Assembly (NCBI GenBank): GCA_002794735.1
Contig: NBAZ01000003.1
Location: 434,001 to 498,000, forward strand
Source of the DNA: Pyrrhoderma lamaoense
Taxonomy: Eukaryota > Basidiomycota > Agaricomycetes > Hymenochaetales > Hymenochaetaceae
DNA: 64,000 nt
Direction: 5' to 3'
In this document: in pieces, positions 36,701-48,328 of the stretch
How the letters are laid out: the number at the start of each line of letters is the position of its first letter
Numbering within the stretch: position 1 is the stretch's first letter
Position numbers and translations under genes: made by a program
The notes under the pieces: generated by a model
The model's database searches: none
Told to the model about the DNA's origin: nothing
Seen by the model: only the letters and a program-made list of their open reading frames with translations

Positions 36701-39700
36701 TATCACGAGGCTTTGCTACTTGGAGACATCTCAGGTTTGCTGTCCTATGATTTAAACAGAGTTTGTATTTTTTCGAAACGTTGTCACCAATATACAAACT
36801 TTCTGACTTTCCATTCCAGACCGATTTGGTCCAAGCTAAGATGCTTGAAGTTGCCAGGAACCCCTTCCTGAAAGTCGTCTATCACCAAAGGGACTCTTCT
36901 TATTTGACGTCAAAGGACCTGATTATATGAAAGACACTATGACTACATGTGCATTAATTTGGGATATTAGCATTCTTAGACTATTTTCAAATCTTGACGG
37001 GATCTGTTCTTGTCCGCAAGGACTTTATTAGCGCCTGCGAACCAGTAAAGGGCTAGCCTGGGCACCCTTGTCTCCAGACCAAAAGTTCCTAGATCTTCAT
37101 GTTATGCACATGAATCCACGAACTTCATTAGGCGAACACATTAAGCAATTTGTGGATCCTTTCACGTACTAAATGCATCGCATCAATGCATGTGGCAACC
37201 TTCTTTTTGCGAGATATGTAAAATAAAAATGTCCGAAATTTCTCTTCCCCCTTTTTCCACAAATACAAAGTTGCTCAGATTGTTGGTTGATATGTTGTCA
37301 GCTTTACAGATTGAGTGACTTTGACGGAGATATATCGTTCAAAATGGCGTGAATAGAGGGATGAATAAGAGATCAATAAAAAGATGAAATGGTGATAATA
37401 ACCACGGCTTGCACATCAATGATAATTCAGCGTCCAATTTGCAAAGGTGTTTTACGAATTGCTAAATAATTATAGTGTCATATCTCTGGCTAATATCAAA
37501 TCTTTCCTTGTCGACAAACACAATAAAAAAAACTTCGTTCGACATCACAATCTGGTCCACTATCAAAGCGGGGAGATCTCCATCAATGAACACATGGTCA
37601 AAGCATAAGGACATACGCGGCTTCCAACCATCAGCCCTTAGCGGCGTGATTGTTGTACTCACGTCTAGGCAGCCTTTTTCTTGCAAGCCAATTGACTGGA
37701 GAGGGAAAAGAATGCACAAGAAGTAGTAAGGATTGTATCTTAGCTAAACTGAAAGAGAGGGGTAGAAAAGGGAGACTCCATAAGAAAGTTCAAGGAGCCG
37801 GCAACGCAAGTTGCAAGTCCGTGTTACCGTGAACAAGAACGCTTCTTTTTCTTACTTACCTTCTAAGGTTCTAAACAGAAGCAAATTAATGAAAAATAGA
37901 AAAGCGCGCGGACAGCACGTTTATATAAGGGAAACATTCATCCTGTTTTTCAGTGTTCTATCATGCCATCCCTGGTTTTATTTTTTGTCCAATGGTAACG
38001 CTTTTCTCTCACACATAGACTACTCGTTGAGCTTGGCCAACGGGATGCGAGCTGAATTAAAGTAGATGGGAGACGATAACAATGAGTTTGGTGTAAAGTT
38101 CTGAACCGCTAGCTTTCAAACCTGAAATCGAAAGATCAATTTTTTTTTATTGAACAAATTTACTTCCGTTCTCGGATTCTCGGGAGGGAGGGGATTAAGA
38201 CGGAAATTGGATAAAAAGATTCCGAAATCTCAGCCCACGGCTACAGTCTACATGCCTGCTTGCTGCTACAAAGAAGAATAAGAAGGCGAAGAGAAAAAAG
38301 GAAGAGATACTCGGTTGAACAAAATAGATAGCGAGTCCCAGAACTTCGAGGTTATCGCCGGAACAGCGTGTACCAGATACATATATATACTAAACCCTTT
38401 AAAGCTAATAAATCAAAATAGAGGAGCGGAAGTACATACAATACGCAGCATAGATACGCATCTATTCATTGCATGTAATTCGATTCCATGTATTCATATA
38501 TAGGTCCGCCTTTCCTTCATTCTTCCCACCATGTAGCATCATGGTGATGGAAGGCATAACGTATGTATGAATTATGATGTTCCGTGTGAAGGTGAGGATA
38601 GTCATTGCGCTCGTTTTAGTATACCTAGCTTTTTGAGTCTTTCCACTTTAAGGATGATGGCTCCTTTTAGATGACCTCAAAGAACCAGCAAGGTAGAACC
38701 TCCAAGCTGAAGTCCAAGAAGTACCTTTGAGAAGGCTGTTTTCTTCTCTTTGTGTATCAATAGTGTGGATGGCTTGGACTAATCCTCTTACGATTGTATT
38801 GGGAGATACTGATTAGCTACACCATAGCTCATTTGGGCTCCAAGCTAGTGGAAGAAAATACAGAATACATAAATTAGGCCGTCAGACCTGTTTTTGATCT
38901 ATACCTAATGATGCATAAGACTCTTACATTGAACTCGAAACCATGCTTACAACAGTCTTTGAATTCCCAGATACTCAACGCTAAACCTCTTCTTCCTCCG
39001 AAGGGTGAATCGGGCGCTGGGATAAGCTTCATGAACGAGCTATTGCTTTCATGATATTTCTCTTATTTTGGCTCTTTTGATCCATAACGATTGAAGTTAC
39101 GTAGGCTGTAAACTAGGTTATCATACCTCTACGACTCATAAATATACATAGATATCCTTCTACTACGTACGATAGAGATGTAATATCTTAATGAAAGGTG
39201 TATTAACCCTCCACTGTCCTGCCTACGCTCAACTTTACTATCTACCTTAGTACAAATATAACGATCTACGAAGAGATTCGTCTCACCTCCTTTATCAGAG
39301 TGAATTCATCCTTTCTACGTTTCTAAAACTCCGAGTTTGAGTTGGATTAACCTGCGTTAATCTTCCCTTTCCTTCCTTCGTGTAACATCACATTCTCCCC
39401 TCACAATCACATAAACAAGGAGCTCACAAATGCTACATATCGAAATGAGAGTATAAATGTATAACGGTAATCAATTTCTACGTGGCAAAGCCAAAGAAAG
39501 ACGCTTTTGTTACCAATTTCGATATACCACTGTATCCTTAGCCCAAGCTATAGGTTAACGCCTCAGCATGGCTATGTGAGACAATGAATTAAAAAAAGAG
39601 TAAACCACAAAGATATGATTTACTATCAACTAGTCTTCCTAGAAACTCCAAGTGGCTTAAATTATTAGAGAAACTTGAATTATTTATTTCCATGTTCTAT

Positions 39701-40656
39701 ACTCATCTAGTAAAACCAAGAAGTAATTGATCAACTAAGATAATCTCCACTCAACTTCTAATACATCAGAACCACTGGAAGTCCTAGAGTAGGTGCAATA
39801 ACCAAATATATGTTATAAGGACATATTGGCTTCTCTTTCGTTCAGCACTTTAATGCCGAGTGTTGTGAACACACTGTTTACTTCGGCGGTCTCAAAGAAT
39901 CATCCTATAGAGGGACATGACCCACTGCGATGTTCATGATTTGTGAAGTTGGCGTTCAGGATTGCGAATTTTCTAGTACGGGATGAGGGTGCTTTTTAAA
40001 GAGCTTCAGTACGTTTTAAGACCCACTAAGAATGCTGTTTTGCTAGAAGTGGCAAAGTATGACCTGAGGAAAACATGTGGTCAATATTCACTAACATTGC
40101 CAAGGACACAATAGCGAAAAAGCTGTTGAAGGAGTTGTCCTTTGGTTCTATACATTGCAGATCTTTTGAGCAATCGCGATGAAGTCTCATACAAACTTGA
40201 TATCTTAATCACCAGCTTATCAAACCTTCATCTTATAGAGACCTGTGAAGCTTTCCTTTTGAATTAGGTGTCATAGAGAAGTTCACTGAGAAGAAGCTAT
40301 GTCTGACCCCCTTTGGCCAATCTCTAACTTCAAGAGCCGCCGGTTCTAATGAGATAAATGTGGTGGAGAAGAAAAATCATGATGACCAGACCGAATAGGC
40401 CGAGATAGATCAGAGATGCAAGTATTTTTGTATTATGTTCGAGATTAAGATTACTCAGGGTTACCCCTTACAAACCAGAGCTCATAATCAGCATCATAGT
40501 CTCCTTTACATACATCAAACCGTAACTTTTTTCAACCAGACTATACCGCTCTTTAGCACAAGAAAGTTTGTAACGGTTCAAATGAAATCAGTATTTTTAA
40601 CATGTACTGCATTCACGGTATCATTACAACCTTTTCAAGGCTCCGAACGGTAGGCG
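33785..40656. other. Long gene-free region
   Basis: About 6.9 kb between the tRNA and the dehydrogenase gene. All open frames are short (longest about 106 codons at 35655-35975 minus) and none resembles a known protein or shows a coherent exon chain. No transposon ends or RNA genes were recognised. Could hold decayed elements or lineage-specific genes that I cannot see. Confidence 0.45.
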
Positions 40657-42118
40657 TCAAGACGAATTGTCGTAGTCGTAAAAACCTTTTCCATTCTTTC
40701 TACCATACCACTGTGCATCGACCATACGTTCTAATAAGATACTTGGTCGATACTTTGAATCACCTGTACCCTGGTATAGTGTTTGCTGGATCGCAAGACA
40801 GGTATCCAGGCCGATACTTAGAAAAGGGATGGGGAAGGGTTGATCAGTTGATATGTTATAATCTCCGGAAACAAAACATTGAAAAACCTACAAATCAGCT
40901 GTATGGTAGCATTTTACAGTTTGAGTTAATTGAAACGACAATTATGAATATCCCAATCATACTTTGCGTTCAATGAGTGACACATACCAAGCTGAAGAGG
41001 CCCCATCGGATGGTTCATCCCAAGTTTGAGTGTCTTGTCTATGTCGTCTCGTGTTGCAGTCCCTTTCTCGAGACACATGATTGCCTACGTCTAGAGTTGT
41101 AGGGAAATCTACTAGTATTGATTTGATTATTTAGTACTGTACCTCGTTGATAAATGGCATAAGAAGTGCATTTGAAACGAATCCTGGCACATCTTGGGAT
41201 GTAGTCACCTCTGTCGGATATTATTATCAATGAGAATTCACAGTAAACTGATAAGGTTTAAGCATACCTTTACCGCAGGCCGTAGCAAATGCTCGAGCGC
41301 GTGTTAAAGTTTCTTCGGAGGTTTGTAGTGCTGAGATTAGCTCAACAAGTCTCTGTAGATTATACATGAGCGATGGTTCATATTTTGATCAATGTAAGCA
41401 GCTTGCCATGACTGGGACAGGATTGAAAAAATGTAATCCTGTACGATACTGTTAAGACAACCATTTAAAAATACGCGCAACAGTTATGGATGCGTACCAA
41501 CAACACGAGAAGCATTTGCCTTTCCTTTCTCCGAGGCAGCAGAAACATTACAGTCAATAGTAGAAGCAGCAATTTTTGTAATACTAATTGATGAGGTATT
41601 TGTGGCCAGAATTGCACTTGGACTCAATTCTCTTGCGAGTTCTCCGAAGATCTTCTGCTTTAATAGCAGATTCTCAGAGACAGCCTTAATAATTAATAAC
41701 CAAACAAGTTACATTTCCCTAGTCTTTTATGAGTAAGCGATATGATTGACACACTTCTATCGCCATGTCCACGTCACGGAGCCCCGGGATACCTCTGTCG
41801 TGGGGAACAACTGTTATGCGGGAGCGTGCAGCTTGAGCTTCTGCTTCTACTATTTTCCCTTTAGCAACATCCTTTGCAAGTAGCTTGTCCATAAGTCTAA
41901 GACCACGATCAAGCTGGATTCCTGATTTATCGTATAGCAAAACGTCGACCTTTGCACGTAAAGCAGCAACATAAGCTATTCCAAGGCCTACAACACGTCG
42001 GTATGTATATCAACTCCCCACCATCCATAGTCAGCGTACGATTATCAGAACGTGTAATCTTACCCATTTGACCTGCACCAAGGACACCAAGTTTCTTTAT
42101 TCCGTGAACAGCAGACAT
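40657..42118 (-). CDS. 3-hydroxyacyl-CoA (3-hydroxybutyryl-CoA) dehydrogenase, nine exons, 307 aa
   Basis: NAD-dependent oxidation of L-3-hydroxyacyl-CoA to 3-ketoacyl-CoA in beta-oxidation or short-chain acyl-CoA metabolism. Exons in order: 42064..42118, 41755..41987, 41498..41684, 41407..41438, 41268..41352, 41143..41210, 40988..41084, 40892..40898, 40657..40816; total 924 nt, in frame throughout. Seen: the NAD motif GVLGAGQMG at residues 11-19, [10 protein letters not shown], the catalytic His in [61 protein letters not shown] and a C-terminus [11 protein letters not shown]. Length is normal for the family. There is no mitochondrial presequence and no SKL-type peroxisomal tail, so location is open. 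Exon 8 is only 7 nt. The intron 41353..41406 uses a GC donor (GCAAGC). The gene is divergent from RIT1. Confidence 0.95.
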
Positions 42119-42389
42119 GGCGGCAACTAGAAGGAAAACTTGGCAGTATTGTCACTGTGAAGGTATGTATTGCCTTAAAGACTACATGTAGTATTCACAT
42201 GATTCTGGATATTAATGGAGGACCGGAAAGATCCGAAGCGGATCATAGGCACATCCCACGCGACTGTCACTGTACTCTTCCATCCATGTATGCATCTTTT
42301 TTTTTGAACTTACACGAAAGACTTTTGTATAACATCAACTAGACTTTCCGCTTAGCTTGTGATGTTAGATTTTCTCTGACACTTTGGCT
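42119..42389. promoter_or_regulatory. Bidirectional promoter region between dehydrogenase and RIT1 genes
   Basis: 271 nt separate the two start codons. It must contain both promoters. No motif recognised. Confidence 0.45.
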
Positions 42390-44305
42390 ATGCTAGACTC
42401 AGATATCTCAATGTTTGAGGACCGAAAACAGCTAGAACACCATGCTTTAATTCAGATTCGCAAACATTCTCAAGATGCCTATAATCGAATACATTCGATA
42501 GCAGAGGATATTGATTTCATTGAGCAATGTCGCAACTTCTACACTTCTTTACCGATGCTAGGTAAGTGTAAACTCCTTGCGTGTAAGTACTGCCATGTTA
42601 CCAACAGCCTACAACTAGCGAATTTGAGATGCGGAGCTTGGTACTGCGATTCTCGTAAAGTACTTTTGAAACAATAACTATCTAGAGATGTATATATACC
42701 GCTTATTGCATAGTCAGGCGGTGTGACAGCCCACTTCAAGTCAATGGATGGTCACTATAATGGTTGGAGTTTCAATCTGCGTCGCCCAAACTTACATATT
42801 CTACCATTAACTATCAAAAATCAAGGGCAAGTCTTAAGTCGACTTCCCCGGTCAGCTCTATAATCTAAACTATCATAACATATAGCATTATCCTTGTTGA
42901 TTCTACGAGATCAGGGAAGCGTATGCCAGATTCGTTTTCTAAGACGGTTCCCATTTGGTGTGCAGTCATCAATCGCGCTCTTAAATTACGAGGTCTGGCT
43001 ACAGACAAAGACTGGGACATTACCTTATATACTCCTCCTCAAATTGTTAGCAGACAAGAGCACTCCCAAATAGAAGAAAAGATACCTTTCTGGGCGGAAG
43101 AGCTTGCGGTGAGATAGTAGACGTTCTGGCTTTTCTCGTGTATCGCATTCTTATGTCGGCTTAAAAGAAATCAAGTTATGACCTTCCTCTACCGCAAAAA
43201 TCGCTTAGACCCGTTTGGATCACACCCTCTTCCTCCTCTTTCCCCTCCTTTGATGCCAGCACCTCATTCACGCCAGTTATTTGCTTGTCCGCTTCGAGAT
43301 TGACTGAAGAGGGCTTGGATAGGAGAAGAGGGGCTACGTCTATGTCCAAGGTGCTGGTGATGACCACGAGCACTGGAGTAAGGTAATTATACTTTCTTTA
43401 CATATTGGACTGTAATGACAGTTTGCCAGGGGCTTTCTCCAAGAGTTTTCTGGGAAAATAAAGATGAGCTTCTCTCGGCGACTGAATTATCATTTCCAGA
43501 GGTACTGGAGGAGATTGTTAAGAAATCTGCATGCGAAATATATTTTGACGGACCGGCCCCATCTAGTGAGGCAAGCAATGGTCCATGGAAAGGTTGGAAG
43601 AGAAAACCTACTCCTGTTGCAAAGGCTTCAGGACTTATATCCATTTCTTCTCTCGATGATGTACCGTCTGGATGCGCAATCCCGGACAAATGTTGGAAGA
43701 AGCACTCCCATGTTCTTGCGTGATTATCCGACAAGATTCGGGTGTTAAAACCTCTTATATCGTCCCGCATCGTACTCCTGTTACAGCTACGTCTTCTTTG
43801 TTAGAGATCAGACTTCCGGCGGATAAGAAAGGCTGCGAACGCGGATTTAAAGCAAGCCTTACTCCATGTGTAGAGTTTGCCAAGTTTCAATTGGGAGCAG
43901 GAGAGAACATATGCATCTCTTGCCCGACTGGGAGTGATTTGAGTGTCGGTTTAGCTCTAGTGGTCTTGCAGACATGCTTCGATATAGATGGAAAATTATC
44001 TCTTAAACAGGGTAATCAACCCTCGAAAGGTAGTTATTCCTCGGTCTTATGATGTAAGAGTCCTACTGATACTTTCTCAACTGAAACAAGTGGACAAAGA
44101 AACACTTCGTACTCGACTTCATTGGATTATTGCCAGTCGGCCGGAGGCAAATCCCTCACGAGCAACATTGAAGAGAATAAATGACTACTTCATGTCCCCA
44201 AGACTTAGATACGTATTCCGAAACAAATTGACGATCTCGCTAGTTTTTAATAGTTGTTTGTCTGCGATGCCTATCATGTTGTTGCTTTGTCCCACCAATA
44301 GATAA
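42390..44305 (+). CDS. RIT1: Initiator tRNA 2'-O-ribosyl phosphate transferase (A64), about 520 aa
   Basis: RIT1 modifies A64 of initiator tRNA-Met so that it is not used in elongation. Exons: 42390..42561, 42619..42659, 42714..42826, 42886..43108, 43168..43382, 43430..44011, 44091..44305. Seen: ANLRCGAWYCD, AHFKSMDGHYNGWSFNLRR, IILVDSTRSGKRMPDSFSK, VPIWCAVINRALKLRG, YVYVQGAGDDHEHWS, and the phosphatase-like C-terminal part with ICISCPTGSDLSVGLALVV and RTRLHWIIASRPEANPSRAT. The intron 42827..42885 uses a GC donor (GCAAGT). The frame breaks twice: at the G4 run 43330-43333, between EEGLDRR and YVYVQG with no room for an intron, and again between 43660 and 43720 (a CCC at 43681-43683 is a candidate). 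Each break is corrected by one extra base. The last ~25 residues are poorly conserved, so the end is less certain. Confidence 0.93.
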
Positions 44306-44656
44306 AATTTGTGTGGGAAACTATATTATCTGCCAATAATGAGTAAAATTAGGAGGAGGCCTCTTCTGTGATTGGTCAATTGACCACGCCATGCGACTCC
44401 AGCATCGAAATAAATAAGAAGCTAGATGACTCGGGATCGGCCTCTTCTATTGGCTGATACGGCCTCGGCTGTAACTTTCTCTCACGTGATGTATAATTTT
44501 GCCTATTTGGCCCGACCCTAAATGGAGTTTTTTCTTGCATTTCAGAGTGACTCGAAGCCATTTCCCTTGCGTTTTTTCTACTCTCAAAACGCAGCCCCTT
44601 CTTCCGTCGTCATTTAACCTCCCTCGACGACGTCGCTGGCGGCGGTAGGCCCAAGA
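44306..44656 (+). promoter_or_regulatory. CPA2 promoter with TGACTC, CACGTG and repeated CCAAT-type sites
   Basis: Seen upstream of the CPA2 start: TGACTC at 44427-44432 and 44548-44553 (the core bound by the general amino-acid control factors Gcn4/Cpc1), CACGTG at 44483-44488 (bHLH type), and two copies of a composite GGCCTCTTCT followed by ATTGG (inverse CCAAT): repeats at 44358-44367 and 44439-44448, ATTGG at 44371-44375 and 44449-44453. Control by amino-acid starvation is inference from these cores and the gene's role. Confidence 0.55.
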
Positions 44657-47600
44657 ATGGCGTCAACGCGCCTATTATCCAAAAATACGTTATCCAAACA
44701 TGTTGGCAAACAGTTAGGATATGCACGTTCTTTCTCTCAATGTATCCCAAAGTATGCCATTTCTCCCTCACACAAAAGATGTGCTGTTGCTGCACCGGCT
44801 GTCGGCTCGTATACGCCAAAAGAAGGAGATCATGTACTTAACTCTCCTTCAGAACTTGCTCGTAAAATCTCTGCGAAGGTACTTCCAAAGATGCCGCGTC
44901 CTGATGTACGGAAAGTTGTTATCGTTGGCTCAGGAGGATTGAGTATCGGACAGGCTGGCGAATTCGACTACTCTGGATCGCAGGCACTTAAGGCTCTTCG
45001 AGAGGAAGGCGTTGACGCTGTACTCATAAACCCAAACATTGCTACTTGGCAGACGTCTCACCAGCTTGCTAGCGAGGTGTACTTCCTACCTATCACAGCG
45101 GATTATGTTGCTTATGTTCTTGAAAAAGAACGTCCGGATGGTATCTTGCTTACTTTTGGTGGACAGAGTGCCTTGAATGTTGGTATCCAGCTTGATAAGA
45201 TGGGCGTATTAGAGCGTCTTGGTGTCCAGGTTTTAGGAACTCCGATAAGAACTTTGGAAGTCAGTGAAGACCGCGATCTCTTCGTACAAGCCCTAAAAGG
45301 TATATTTATATCTCTATATGCGTATTAAAAGCATACAATTAAACATTCACTCCAAGAAATTGATATTCCTGTCGCCCAGTCGACCGCCGTCTCTTCGGTC
45401 AATGCTGCTCTCGATGCTGCAGAGAAAATTGGTTACCCTGTTATCCTTCGGTCGGCTTTCACTCTCGGTGGTCTTGGTTCTGGATTTGCAAACAATGCGG
45501 ATGAACTTCGTGATCTCTCGGCGAAAAGTTTGAGTTTAAGTCCTCAGGTATTAATCGAACGTAGTATGAAAGGATGGAAGGAACTTGAGTACGAAGTTGT
45601 TCGGGATGCTGCTGATAACACTATTATCTGTTGTAACATGGAGAACTTTGATCCCCTTGGTACACATACTGGTGACTCAATTGTCGTTGCACCTTCTCAG
45701 ACGCTACCTGATGATGAGTATCATATGCTTCGTTCGGCTGCACTTAAGACTATCCGTCATCTTGGAGTTGTTGGTGAATGTAATATTCAATATGCTCTTC
45801 ACCCATTTTCCAAGGAATACTGTGTCATTGAGGTCAATGCTCGTCTCAGTCGGTCTAGTGCACTTGCGTCTAAGGCAACCGGTTATCCTCTTGCATATAC
45901 TGCTGCGAAAATCGCTCTCGGCCACACGCTCCCTGAATTACCAAACGCTGTCACGAAGACAACCACGGCTTGTTTCGAGCCATCATTGGATTACATCGTC
46001 ACGAAGATTCCAAAGTGGGATTTAGCCAAGTTCTCTTCTCAGGTTGATCGTAAGGTTGGCTCTTCGATGAAGAGTGTCGGTGAAGTCATGGCTATCGGTC
46101 GCACATTCGAAGAAAGTTTGCAGAAGGCTATCCGTCAAGTAGATCCTCGTTATGCGGGCTTTGAGGCATATGTGAAACCTGAAGATCTCGATTATGCTCT
46201 TAGCAATCCCACGGATACTCGTCTCTTTGCAGTTGCGTATGCCTTCTTTGAGAAGCACTACACCGTAGACATGGTTCATGAGTTAACGAAGATTGACAAA
46301 TGGTTCTTATACAAAATTGAGAATATCGTCAATACTCATAATACCCTTAAGGATGTTGGTTCTGTTACGGCGATTTCGAAAGATTTGATGCACCAGGCGA
46401 AGCGAATGGGTTTCTCCGATATTCAGATTGCGGCACTCGTTAACGATACTGAAGGTGTAGTTCGTGCTCATCGCAAGTCAGTAGGTGTAACACCCTTTGT
46501 GAAGCGAATTGATACTCTTGCTGCTGAATTCCCGGCTCACACGAACTACCTTTATACTACATATAACGCAAGCACCCATGATGTTGAGTTTGACGAGCAT
46601 GGAACCATGGTCTTGGGTAGCGGTGTTTATCGTATCGGTAGTTCTGTTGAATTTGACTGGTGTGCGGTTACTTGTGCTCGTAAACTTCGGGATATGGGGA
46701 AACGCACCATCATGATCAACTATAACCCTGAAACTGTTTCAACTGACTTCGACGAGGCAGACAGGCTTTACTTCGAGGAGCTTGGATGGGAACGTGTTAT
46801 GGATATCTATGAATTGGAACAGGCCGGAGGTGTTGTTGTCAGTGTTGGAGGTAAAATTCATCGCTACCCAGTAAAGAAAGAGTAACGGCTGATATATGTT
46901 ATAACACCAGGTCAATTACCTCAAAACATTGCTCTTCGTCTTAAGCAAAGCGGTGTTAATGTCCTCGGTACTGACCCAGAGATGATCGATGTGGCGGAAG
47001 ATCGTCACAAGTTTTCGTCTGTCCTTGATAAGGTCGGAGTTGATCAACCTGAATGGACTGAAGTCACATCTGTCGATGCTGCCAAGGAATTTGCAACCAG
47101 AGTTGGATATCCCGTCCTGATCCGTCCATCATACGTTCTGTCTGGAGCTGCTATGAACATCGTCTACGAGGAATCAACACTTGAGCACAAGCTTTCAGCT
47201 GCCGCTGACGTTTCTCCTCTTCACCCGGTTGTAATTACTAAGTTCATTGACGATGCTCAAGAAATTGACGTAGATGCCGTCGCACACAAAGGCAAACTCT
47301 TGGTTCACGCTGTTTCTGAGCATGTTGAACAGGCTGGTGTTCACTCCGGTGATGCAACTCTTGTCTTGCCTCCATTCACTCTTTCGGAATCTGTCATGGC
47401 ACGTGTAAAGGAAATTGCTGAAAAAGTCGGGGCAGCACTTCAGATCTCCGGTCCATTCAACATGCAGATTATCAAAAAGGATGTTCCGGGTGGGAACCTG
47501 AACTCAAGGTTATTGAGTGTAATCTTCGTGCATCTCGTTCATTCCCGTTCGTATCAAAGGTACTTGGTCGGAATTTTGTTGATATCGCTACCGCTGCGAT

Positions 47601-48328
47601 TGTTGGACAAGATATTCCAGAACCGTCGATTTGATGGCAGTGAAGCGTGACTATACTGCAATTAAGGTATCGCAGTTCTCATGGACTCGTCTTGGTGGAG
47701 CAGATCCATTCCTCGGTGTTGGTGAGTACTTTATTGACCATAGTTGGATATCGTTCAAACTTATACATATATTCTTACTATAGAAATGGCCAGTACTGGT
47801 GAAATCGCATCTTTCGGAAAGGATGTTTATGAGGCATACTGGGCTGCTGTACAAAGTCAAACCGGTTTCAAGAACCCTCGGCCTGGGTCTGGTGTTCTTA
47901 TTGGCGGTGATATATCAAAACCTGAGATGTTGAACATCGCTAAGAAGCTCACTGAACTCGGTTTCAAGCTCTACTGCTCCTCACCCGTTGTTGAAGCTCA
48001 TCTCAATAACCCTCCTTATCTCACCTGCAAGCGTATCTTCTTCCCAACAAAGGATAAGAGGAAGCTCCGTGAAGTGTTTGATGAATACGAAATACAGTGT
48101 GTGATTAACCTCGCTCGTTCCAGGGCAGAGTCAGCCACGGATGAGGATTATGTTGCCAGGAGAAATGCTGTTGACTTTGGATTACCACTTCTTAACAATG
48201 CACAGTGTGCACAGCTCTTCGTTGAGTCTCTAGCACGAAAAATGCCACAAGGTCTTCGCCCTTATACTGAAGGCAAGATTCCTTCTGAGGTTAAATCATG
48301 GGCCGAATTCGTCGGTGTTCGAGTATAG
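44657..48328 (+). CDS. CPA2: Carbamoyl-phosphate synthase, arginine-specific large chain, mitochondrial (about 1,164 aa)
   Basis: Makes carbamoyl phosphate for arginine biosynthesis, with the small glutaminase subunit encoded elsewhere. Exons: 44657..45299, 45357..46850, 46911..47721, 47784..48328. Seen: an Arg/Ser-rich N-terminus ([20 protein letters not shown]) fitting mitochondrial import and hence the arginine-specific enzyme rather than the CAD/URA2 fusion; first ATP-grasp half ([59 protein letters not shown]); second half ([64 protein letters not shown]); and the C-terminal allosteric domain. The frame is lost at 47492-47494 (GGG before ELKVIECN) and again at about 47623-47625 (before [10 protein letters not shown]). 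One base added at each site restores the whole protein, and 3493 + 2 nt is divisible by three. Confidence 0.97.

Noticed and set aside
33785..40656. Possible transposon remains in the gene-free region
   Set aside because: No transposase, reverse transcriptase, terminal repeats or target duplications could be seen.
40435..40976. Plus-strand frames over the 3' end of the dehydrogenase gene
   Set aside because: They are antisense to exons 8 and 9 of the dehydrogenase and show no similarity of their own.
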